Positions 5,856 to 12,850 of a DNA stretch of 15,367 bases are shown one piece after another. The translations under genes and the position numbers were made by a program. Position 1 is the stretch's first letter, and each line of letters starts with the position of its first letter. The notes under the pieces were generated by a model. The model saw nothing but the letters and a program-made list of their open reading frames with translations, was not told the origin of the DNA and ran no database searches. The stretch is from an uncultured bacterium. Lineage in GTDB: Bacteria > Actinomycetota > Coriobacteriia > Coriobacteriales > Atopobiaceae. The stretch lies in NCBI GenBank assembly GCA_905214865.1, contig CAJMNO010000038.1, positions 1 to 15,367 of the forward strand, given 5' to 3'.

Positions 5856-8800
5856 TTGGAGTACCTGGACAACACCGGCCGGCAGCGGCTCGGGGACGCG
5901 CTCAAGGACGCCATCGGCGAGGACGCGAGGCTGTCCATCATCGCCTCATACTTCACCGTCCACGCCTACGGCGAGCTCAAGGAGGAGCTCTCCAAGGTGA
6001 GGGAGCTTCGCTTCGTCTTCGACCAGCCGACGTTCCTCAGGCGCATGCAGTCCGAGAAGGAGCCGCGCGAGTGGGAGATGCAGCGCCGCGCGCGGGAGGT
6101 CGGCGTCGCCGGCACGGGGCTCGAGCTCACGCTCTCCAACAGCATCAACCAGAGGGCCCTCGCGCACGAGTGCGCCGAGTGGGCGCGGGAGCGCGCGAGG
6201 TTCAGGACCGCGCGTAAGCCGGGGATGATCGCGACCTCCGGGAGCTACGTCGTGGAGAACCCCCACGGGGAGGACGAGGCGTTCATGGGGTCCGCTGCGA
6301 ACGCCTTCACCCTGGAGGGGCTCGGCTACGAGCGTCGCGCGGGTGTCGTCACCGGCGTGAGCCACTTCCAGTCGAGCGCCGAGGCGGCGGGTCTCAGAGC
6401 CATGTTCGAGGGCGTCTGGGAAAACCAGCAGCTCGTGGAGGACGTGACCGGCGCGGTCATCGAACAGCTCGAGACCCTCTACCGGGAGAACCCGCCTGAG
6501 CTCGTGTACTTCCTCACGCTCTACCACCTGTTCCGCGACTACATGGAGGACCAGGAGGACCCCATCAGGCCGGGGCTCAAGTTCGAGCAGTCGGTGGTCT
6601 GGAACAAGCTCTACGACTTCCAGAGGGATGCCGTCGTGGGCGCCATCCGTAAGCTCGAGAAGTACAAGGGCTGCATCATCGCCGACTCGGTGGGGCTGGG
6701 CAAGACCTTCGAGGCGCTCGCGGTCATCAAGTACTACGAGGAGCGCAACGCCCGCGTGCTCGTCCTGTGCCCGAAGCGTCTGCGTGAGAACTGGGCCCTC
6801 TACACGCGGGACAACGATGACAGGAACCCGCTCGCCGAGGACCGCTTCGCCTACACGGTGCTCAACCACACGGATCTCTCCCGGTACCGCGGGATGAGCG
6901 GCGACGTGGACCTAGGGCACCTGAGGTGGGGCAACTACGACCTCCTCGTCATCGACGAGAGCCACAACTTCCGCAACAAGAGCACCGACGCCGACAAGAA
7001 GGACCGCTACACGCGCCTCATCGAGGACGTGATCAAGTCCGGCGTGCGCACCAAGGTGCTGATGCTCTCCGCGACCCCCGTCAACAACAGGCTCCTCGAC
7101 CTCAGGAACCAGATCGAGCTTATCACCGAAGGAGACGACTCGTACCTTGCCGAGACCGACGGCATCGAGTCCATCACGCACGTGACGCGCCTCGCGCAGC
7201 AGCGCTTTAGCGAGTGGAGTAAGCTGTCGGACTCCGACCGTACCACGGAGAGCTTCGCCGCCATGGTGAACCCCGACTACTTCAAGCTGCTCGACGTGCT
7301 CACGATCGCCCGCAGCCGTAAGCACATCGTGAAGTACTACGGCGCGTCGAGCGGAAGCTTCCCCACGAGGCGCAAGCCGCTCTCGTTCAAGGAGCCCATC
7401 GACTCCGAGGGCGAGCTGCCGCCCATGGGCGTCCTCAATGACGAGATCGCGAGGTTGACCTTCGCGCAGTACCAGCTGCTCGGCTACGTGCGCACGGACG
7501 TGCAGGCGAAGTACGAAGCTCGCTACGGTGACACCTGGGGCAAGGACTTCGCAAGCCAGGTCCACCGCACCACGGCCGTGGCGAACCTCATGCGCGTGAA
7601 CGTGCTCAAGCGCATGGAGTCCTCGGTCAACAGCTTCAGGATCACGCTCTCTCGCATACTCGAGGGCTGCGAGGCACTCCGTCGCCAGCTCGGCGACCTC
7701 GAATCCGGCGCCGCATACGACGCCTCGGAGGCCGCCGAGTTCGACGACGACGATGATGCGGAGGAGTTCGCAGCCGGTGGCAGGGTCCACGTCGACCTCC
7801 GCGACGTGGACGCCCTGAGCCTCGCGGATGACCTCGACTACGACATCAAGAAGCTGCACGAGCTGCTCGACTACGCGGAGCGGGTCACCCCTGCGCGCGA
7901 CGCCAAGCTCGTCAAGCTTCGCTCTTTCATCGAGAAGAAGGTCCGCAACCCCTACAACCCGGGCAACCGCAAGGTCCTGGTCTTCACCGCGTTCGCCGAC
8001 ACGGCAGACTACCTCTTTGAGCAGCTGGCTCCGCAGCTTAAGGCGAAGCTCGGCCTCGAGTGCGCCGAGGTCACGGGAGACCGTAACCGCACGTGGTCGC
8101 TGAGGCTCCCGCGGACCACCTTCGAGGAGGTGCTCGGTCACTTCTCTCCCGTGTCGAAGGAGCTCTCAGTCGAGGACCGCGCGCTCGGCGAGGTGGACGT
8201 GCTCTTCGCGACGGACTGCATCTCCGAGGGCCAGAACCTGCAGGACTGCGACTGCCTCGTGAACTACGATATCCACTGGAACCCGGTCCGCATCATCCAG
8301 CGCTTCGGCCGCATCGACCGCCTGGGCTCCACCAACAAGCAGATACAGCTGGTGGACTTCTGGCCTGATGTGGACCTCGACGAGTACATACAGCTGGAAG
8401 GGCGCGTGAAGGGCCGCATGGCCCTCATGGACGCGAGCGCCACCGGCGAGGAGAACGTGCTCGAGGACAAGGCTCCCGACCAGATGAACGACCTCATGTA
8501 CCGCAAGAAGCAGCTCGAGCAGCTGCAGACCGAGGTGCTGGACCTCGAGGACATCTCGGGCGGCATCTCCATCACGGACTTCGCGTTCGATGACTTCCGC
8601 GTGGAGCTGCAGCGCTACGACAAGGACCACCCTGGGCTCCTGGAGCAGACCCCCGCCGGCATCCATGCCGTCGCGCCGATACCGAAACGGCTGCGCGGCG
8701 AGGTTCAGCCCGGGGTGATCTTCTGCCTCAGGCAGAACGATTCGGAGCGCGATCCCAAGGACTCGAACCCGACCTTCCCGTACTACGTGGTCTACGTGAC

Positions 8801-9101
8801 CGCCGATGGGAGCCGCATGAGCAAGCACACCCAGCCGAAGGCGGCGCTCGACCTCATGCGGGCCGCGTGCTCCGGGCAGGAGGAGCCCATCGCTGAGCTT
8901 TGCGGTCAGTTCAACCGGGAGACAAAGGACGGCACCCACATGGGCGCCTACACCGAGCTCCTGAACGGGGTGGTGTCCTCGATCACGGGCGCGCAGGAGA
9001 CGGCCGGCATAGACGCGCTGTTCGATTTGGGCGAGGTGGGGAGTGGCGTGGCCCTGGGTTTCGACGACTACTCGCTCGTGAGCTTCGTGGTGCTCAGATG
9101 A
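5856..9101 (+). CDS. PLD-like / SNF2-type superfamily 2 helicase
   Basis: 1081 aa from a TTG start at 5856, supported by GGAGGG seven bases upstream and 3-bp spacing from the previous stop. Residues about 1-200 form a phospholipase-D-like domain ending in FMGSAANAFTLEGLG (about 143-157). The usual HxK of the HKD motif is not seen: the aligned spot reads SGS at 128-130. The helicase core follows: Q-like YDFQRDAV, Walker A DSVGLGKT (277-284), DESH (367-370), SATP (405-408), EGQNLQDCDCLVNYD and QRFGRIDRLG (815-824). There is an acidic DDDDD stretch near residue 630. The C-terminal 200 residues are unassigned. Proteins of this design occur with DUF4391 and type III-like modification genes. I infer a DNA translocase or remodeller serving the defence system. 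The ATP-binding and hydrolysis motifs look intact. Confidence 0.9.
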   Translation: MEYLDNTGRQRLGDALKDAIGEDARLSIIASYFTVHAYGELKEELSKVRELRFVFDQPTFLRRMQSEKEPREWEMQRRAREVGVAGTGLELTLSNSINQRALAHECAEWARERARFRTARKPGMIATSGSYVVENPHGEDEAFMGSAANAFTLEGLGYERRAGVVTGVSHFQSSAEAAGLRAMFEGVWENQQLVEDVTGAVIEQLETLYRENPPELVYFLTLYHLFRDYMEDQEDPIRPGLKFEQSVVWNKLYDFQRDAVVGAIRKLEKYKGCIIADSVGLGKTFEALAVIKYYEERNARVLVLCPKRLRENWALYTRDNDDRNPLAEDRFAYTVLNHTDLSRYRGMSGDVDLGHLRWGNYDLLVIDESHNFRNKSTDADKKDRYTRLIEDVIKSGVRTKVLMLSATPVNNRLLDLRNQIELITEGDDSYLAETDGIESITHVTRLAQQRFSEWSKLSDSDRTTESFAAMVNPDYFKLLDVLTIARSRKHIVKYYGASSGSFPTRRKPLSFKEPIDSEGELPPMGVLNDEIARLTFAQYQLLGYVRTDVQAKYEARYGDTWGKDFASQVHRTTAVANLMRVNVLKRMESSVNSFRITLSRILEGCEALRRQLGDLESGAAYDASEAAEFDDDDDAEEFAAGGRVHVDLRDVDALSLADDLDYDIKKLHELLDYAERVTPARDAKLVKLRSFIEKKVRNPYNPGNRKVLVFTAFADTADYLFEQLAPQLKAKLGLECAEVTGDRNRTWSLRLPRTTFEEVLGHFSPVSKELSVEDRALGEVDVLFATDCISEGQNLQDCDCLVNYDIHWNPVRIIQRFGRIDRLGSTNKQIQLVDFWPDVDLDEYIQLEGRVKGRMALMDASATGEENVLEDKAPDQMNDLMYRKKQLEQLQTEVLDLEDISGGISITDFAFDDFRVELQRYDKDHPGLLEQTPAGIHAVAPIPKRLRGEVQPGVIFCLRQNDSERDPKDSNPTFPYYVVYVTADGSRMSKHTQPKAALDLMRAACSGQEEPIAELCGQFNRETKDGTHMGAYTELLNGVVSSITGAQETAGIDALFDLGEVGSGVALGFDDYSLVSFVVLR

Positions 9102-9868
9102 GCGTGCGCTGGGAGGACATACTCAGGCTGCCCGAGGCGGCATACACGGGAGGGAGGCGCATCCCCAAGACCGTGCTCACAAGCCGTGCGATGCTCACCA
9201 GGCATGAGCAGTGGACGCTCGACAAGATGAGCCGGCTGGAGCACTTTGCCACCGTTGCCAAGGGAACGGTGCAGGTGCTCCCGCGGGTGGACGAGGAGTA
9301 CGACATCCAGAGCGTCATCTTCCTGCGCTGCGAGATGAAGGGAGACTCCCAGGCCGTGGCCGAGGTGGCACGCCTGCTGCACGGGTGCTTCCCGAACCCC
9401 ACAGTGATACTCCAGGAGGCGGGCGACGACGTCGCCGTTTCCTTAGACTTGACGAGGAGGAGCTATGCCGAGCGCGGCGCCACGGTGGTCTACGACGTGG
9501 AGTCCACGGGGCTCTTCGACCCGGGCGATGAGCGCTATGCGCCGTTCCTCGATGCCCTTGCCTTCGAACACCTTCCGCAGGATGACTTGCTGTCGTACCT
9601 TAGGGTGCTAGCCGCATGTGTGAGACTGTCCCAAGTAATCGTTCCGCTCGGGTTCTACCCGGCCTGCGCTCCCCAAGACCGGAAGCGCCTGCTCGGACTT
9701 GTTGCTGACTACGATCGCCTGCAAGCAGAGGAGGATGTGCTTGCGGCAGAGCGGCGCGGCAAGGACGTGAGCCCGAACGAGTCCGCGCAGATAAGGATGA
9801 AGATGAAAACAGCCAGGCAGAAGCTCGATGCTACGGTTGAGGAGATACGGAGGATATGCCATGCCTGA
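9098..9868 (+). CDS. DUF4391 domain protein
   Basis: 256 aa. ATG 9098 overlaps the helicase stop (ATGA), so translation is coupled; no strong Shine-Dalgarno site is seen. The frame is open further upstream to 8900, but that part is the shadow of the helicase. Features match DUF4391 as I know it: an early RRIPKTVLTSRAMLTRHEQW segment, alternating strands (QVLPRVDEEYDIQSVIFLRC, NPTVILQEAGDDVAVSLDLT), a middle helical part and a C-terminal coiled coil (NESAQIRMKMKTARQKLDAT). No catalytic motif is evident. The biochemical role of the family is unknown. It almost always sits between PLD-SNF2 helicases and DNA methyltransferases, so it is probably a structural or adaptor subunit. The 3' part is somewhat less GC-rich than the helicase gene. 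Confidence 0.8.
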   Translation: MSVRWEDILRLPEAAYTGGRRIPKTVLTSRAMLTRHEQWTLDKMSRLEHFATVAKGTVQVLPRVDEEYDIQSVIFLRCEMKGDSQAVAEVARLLHGCFPNPTVILQEAGDDVAVSLDLTRRSYAERGATVVYDVESTGLFDPGDERYAPFLDALAFEHLPQDDLLSYLRVLAACVRLSQVIVPLGFYPACAPQDRKRLLGLVADYDRLQAEEDVLAAERRGKDVSPNESAQIRMKMKTARQKLDATVEEIRRICHA

Positions 9869-9887
9869 TCGCCACTGGCCCAGAATG

Positions 9888-9973
9888 TCGAGCAGAATTC
9901 CTGCCGAATCGGGTAGAGTACTAAACAGTACACCCGCCGGCCTCTCGAAGAAGCTCAACTGGCGGGTTTTCTG
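9888..9973 (+). ncRNA. Candidate abiF-type structured RNA upstream of Abi gene
   Basis: The 123-bp gap before the Abi_2 gene is full of structure. Hairpin 1 is TCG-A-GCAG (9888-9895) with CTGCCGA (9901-9907), 7 bp with one bulged A. Hairpin 2 is GTACT (9918-9922)/AGTAC (9927-9931) with loop AAAC, which GGGT (9911-9914) and ACCC (9932-9935) can extend. Stem 3 is CCCGCC (9933-9938)/GGCGGG (9961-9966) followed by TTTTCTGTGTCTT, a terminator. An abiF RNA family (Rfam/Weinberg motif) is known upstream of genes of exactly this protein type and, from recalled work on Cas13 ancestry, acts as an RNA partner or antitoxin to the HEPN protein. I matched arrangement and structure by eye, not by covariance model. 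The exact 5' end is uncertain as no clear promoter is visible. Confidence 0.6.
9933..9973 (+). terminator. Intrinsic terminator inside the operon (end of the RNA)
   Basis: CCCGCC/GGCGGG stem with a 22-nt loop followed by TTTTCTGTGTCTT. It lies only about 20 bp before the Abi start codon, leaving no room for a promoter after it. Abi, mod and res must therefore be transcribed by read-through or from elsewhere. Confidence 0.6.
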
Positions 9974-9991
9974 TGTCTTGGGGAGCTTCGC

Positions 9992-10924
9992 ATGAAATAC
10001 TCGAAGCCCTTCAAGACATTTGAGGAACAGGCCGACCTTCTCGTCTCTCGCGGAATGGGCGGGGACAGGGACGTCCTTGTCGCGCACCTCAGGGACGTCG
10101 GCTACTACCGCCTCAGCGGCTATTGGCACATCTTCAAGCGCGAGGACGACACGTTCGACGAGGGGACGACCTTCGCGAGGGTGTGGGACCTATACACGTT
10201 CGATCGGCAGCTCAAGCTCATCGTCTTCGACGCGATTGAGCGCGTGGAGGTGTACATTCGCACCCAACTCGCCTACGAGCTGGCCAAGGCGGGTGGGCCC
10301 TTCGGCTATCTCGGCCGGGGGAACCTGCCTGGGCTGGACGACGAGAGGTACGGAAAGCTCCTGAGGCGGTGCAGGGATGCCTTCGACCGTTCCAGGGAGC
10401 CTTTCGTCATCCACTTCAGGGATGTCTATGGGGATGACCAGGAGCTTCCGCCCTATTGGATGCTCGTCAACCTGATGGACTTCGGGATGGTGTTTACGCT
10501 CTACCGCGGCGCCCCGAACAGCGTCCGCAAGTCCATCGCCGCTGCCTTCGGCATCGAGCCGAGGGTCATGGACTCCTGGCTCATGACGCTCAACACTACG
10601 CGCAACATCTGCGCCCACCATGGCCGCCTCTGGAACAGGACGCTCGGCACGAAGCCGTCCATTCCTCGAGCCAAGAACGACCCCAGGTGGCACCGGCCCT
10701 ATGAGGTGCGGTGTGACAAGGTTTTCGTCGTACTCACGATACTCTCTGCGATGCTCGAGGTCGTCGCGCCTGACACGAGGTGGCGGAGCAGGCTCTTCCG
10801 GCTCCTCGACACGCGCTCTGAAGAGGACATGTGGCGCATGGGGTTTGGGTCTGGTTGGGAGATGTGCCCCATCTGGAGCAAGTGGATCAACAATGAGATG
10901 CAAGGATGCGAGGATTCGCTATGA
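9992..10924 (+). CDS. Abi_2 family (AbiD/AbiF-like) HEPN abortive-infection protein
   Basis: 310 aa. ATG 9992 has TGGGGAG about 7 bp upstream. Family signatures are KPFKTFEEQADLLVSRGM, YYRLSGYWHIFKR (39-50), the helix FDRQLKLIVFDAIERVEVYIRT and LPPYWMLVNLMDFGMV. The HEPN nuclease motif RNICAH (Arg204-His209, RxxxxH) lies in TTRNICAHHGRLWNR. HEPN proteins of this type are RNases that arrest the cell on phage attack. AbiF-like members are kept in check by, or work with, a neighbouring structured RNA, which appears to be present directly upstream. Its stop overlaps the mod start as ATGA, so it is coupled to the methyltransferase although Abi genes normally stand alone. Catalytic residues look intact. 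Substrate and trigger cannot be inferred from sequence. Confidence 0.9.
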   Translation: MKYSKPFKTFEEQADLLVSRGMGGDRDVLVAHLRDVGYYRLSGYWHIFKREDDTFDEGTTFARVWDLYTFDRQLKLIVFDAIERVEVYIRTQLAYELAKAGGPFGYLGRGNLPGLDDERYGKLLRRCRDAFDRSREPFVIHFRDVYGDDQELPPYWMLVNLMDFGMVFTLYRGAPNSVRKSIAAAFGIEPRVMDSWLMTLNTTRNICAHHGRLWNRTLGTKPSIPRAKNDPRWHRPYEVRCDKVFVVLTILSAMLEVVAPDTRWRSRLFRLLDTRSEEDMWRMGFGSGWEMCPIWSKWINNEMQGCEDSL

Positions 10925-12846
10925 GTGACGAGATTGAGAAGATGGACCTGGAGTCCGAAGACCTGGTGGATGACAGGCTGCGACAGCTGAAGGAACTCGT
11001 GCCCGAGGCGTTCAGCGAGAGCGGCATCGACTTCGACAAGCTGAGGCTGCTGTTGGGCGACGAGGTGGATGAGGGCGATGAGCGCTATGCCTTCACCTGG
11101 CCGGGCAAGGCAGACGCCATCCGTCAGAGCCAGACGAGCACGACTGCGACGTTGCGTCCCGTCGTGGAGAAGAGCCGCGGCCGTGACGGCAAGGACGGCT
11201 CCTTCGATTCGGACAGCATCTACATTGAGGGCGACAACCTGGAGGCCCTGAAGCTCCTGCAGCGCGCCTACCACGGCAAAGTCAAGCTGATCTACATCGA
11301 TCCGCCCTATAACACTGGCCACGATTTCGTCTACAAGGACAAGTTTGGCGACACCATAGAGAACTACAAGGAGCAGACCGGTCAGGCCAACCAGTCGAAC
11401 CCTGAGACGAGTGGCAGGTTTCACTCGGATTGGTGCTCGATGATGTACCCACGTCTGAAGCTTGCCAGGGAGCTTCTCACTAGTGATGGCATCATCCTGA
11501 TTAATATGGATGAGAACGAATACGTGAACCTACAGAACATCATGCACGAAATTTTTGGAGAAGAGAACGATCTAGGAACTATCGTCTGGGACAAGAGAAA
11601 CCCCAAGGGGGATTCGACTGGCATCGCGGCCCAGCACGAATACATCCTTGTATATGCGCGCCAAAAGGGTGAAATAGCAGACAAGCACGTGCTCCAAAGG
11701 CCGAAGAAGAATGCCCAGCTGATGATTGACAAAGCCAAGGAGCTCTTCGGCAAGATCTCCCTTACGTATACGCTCGATGACGCCAACAAGGACTTCAAGG
11801 TCTGGATACGCACACGGCCAGAACTTTCCGGCGGAGAAAAAGCCTACAACAATATAGATGCTGAAGGACATGTCTATCGCCCGGTATCGATGGCCTGGCC
11901 CAACAAGAAGAAAGCCCCCGACGATTACTTCGTCCCCTTGGTTCATCCGGAAACCGGTAAGCCTTGCCCCATGCCACAACGAGGATGGAGAAATCCGCCT
12001 GCAACTATGCAAAGTCTTCTTGAACGAGGTCTTATCTTATTTGGGGAAGATGAGACGACCCAGCCTCAACGAAAGTATCTCCTCGAAGAGAACATGATGG
12101 AGAATATCCCGTCTTTGCTTTACAACGGTAGCAGCGATACCTCGATGCTCGAAAGGATGGGCGTGCCATTCGACACCCCCAAGGTGACTGCTATCTGCCA
12201 AGAACACATCCAGGCACTAAGTCACGCGGACGACATTATCCTCGACTTTTTCTCGGGCTCCGCTACTACAGCCCATGCAACGATGGCGGCCAACGCTTCC
12301 GACGGTGGCCATCGTCGCTTCATAGAGGTCCAGCTTCCCGAAAAGTGTCCAGAGGGTACACAAGCCGCAGATATGGGCTTCCACAACCTTTGCGAGATTG
12401 GCATTAAACGTATCCGTGAAGCCGGAAATCTGCTGGCCACAGAGGCTGGAGACATCGGGTTCCGCGTCTTCGAGCTCGACGAGTCCGGAATCGCCGAGCC
12501 CGAGAACGGCCAGCTGCTCGTCGACCGCAGGAAGGACGGGCGCTCTGACCTGGACATAATCTTCGAGGTCATGCTCAAGTGGGGATACGAGCTGACGTAT
12601 CCCATTGAGAAGGTCGAGTTCGCAGGCTATGGGTGCTACTCCGTGGCGGCTGGCGACCTCGTCTGCTGCATGGAGCCGGGCCTCACGGTCGACGCCCTGG
12701 ATGCGCTTGCGGATGAGCAGCCGCGGCGCGTCTTCATCATGGACAGCGTGTTCGGGCACGACGACTCGCTCAAGCTCGACGCCCTGGCGATCTTCAGGCA
12801 CGCGGAGGAGAAGACGCAGCAGAAGATCGAACTGAGGACGGTGTAG
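10921..12846 (+). CDS. mod: Type III restriction-modification DNA methyltransferase (Mod)
   Basis: 641 aa from ATG 10921, which overlaps the Abi stop and has GAGG upstream; an in-frame ATG at 10906 lies inside the Abi gene and is less likely. It is a beta-class N6-adenine methyltransferase: catalytic motif IV DPPYNTG (Asp127-Gly133) comes before the AdoMet-binding motif I FSGSATTAHA (444-453). NLEALKLLQ before motif IV and SDWCSMMYPRLKLARELL after it are typical of Mod. The segment between (about residues 190-440) holds the target-recognition domain and is clearly less GC-rich than the ends (43-45% versus 65-70% in sampled 60-bp lines), a sign of specificity exchange. Mod binds Res, defines the recognition site and protects self DNA. 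The res gene follows 4 bp downstream. Confidence 0.93.
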   Translation: MSDEIEKMDLESEDLVDDRLRQLKELVPEAFSESGIDFDKLRLLLGDEVDEGDERYAFTWPGKADAIRQSQTSTTATLRPVVEKSRGRDGKDGSFDSDSIYIEGDNLEALKLLQRAYHGKVKLIYIDPPYNTGHDFVYKDKFGDTIENYKEQTGQANQSNPETSGRFHSDWCSMMYPRLKLARELLTSDGIILINMDENEYVNLQNIMHEIFGEENDLGTIVWDKRNPKGDSTGIAAQHEYILVYARQKGEIADKHVLQRPKKNAQLMIDKAKELFGKISLTYTLDDANKDFKVWIRTRPELSGGEKAYNNIDAEGHVYRPVSMAWPNKKKAPDDYFVPLVHPETGKPCPMPQRGWRNPPATMQSLLERGLILFGEDETTQPQRKYLLEENMMENIPSLLYNGSSDTSMLERMGVPFDTPKVTAICQEHIQALSHADDIILDFFSGSATTAHATMAANASDGGHRRFIEVQLPEKCPEGTQAADMGFHNLCEIGIKRIREAGNLLATEAGDIGFRVFELDESGIAEPENGQLLVDRRKDGRSDLDIIFEVMLKWGYELTYPIEKVEFAGYGCYSVAAGDLVCCMEPGLTVDALDALADEQPRRVFIMDSVFGHDDSLKLDALAIFRHAEEKTQQKIELRTV

Positions 12847-12850
12847 GCGC

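Noticed and set aside
6912..8141. 409-codon minus-strand frame opposite the helicase
   Set aside because: Antisense shadow of a gene with conserved SF2 motifs in order.
10906..10920. Earlier in-frame ATG for mod
   Set aside because: Lies inside the Abi gene. The ATGA junction at 10921 gives the normal coupled start and a better-spaced GAGG site.
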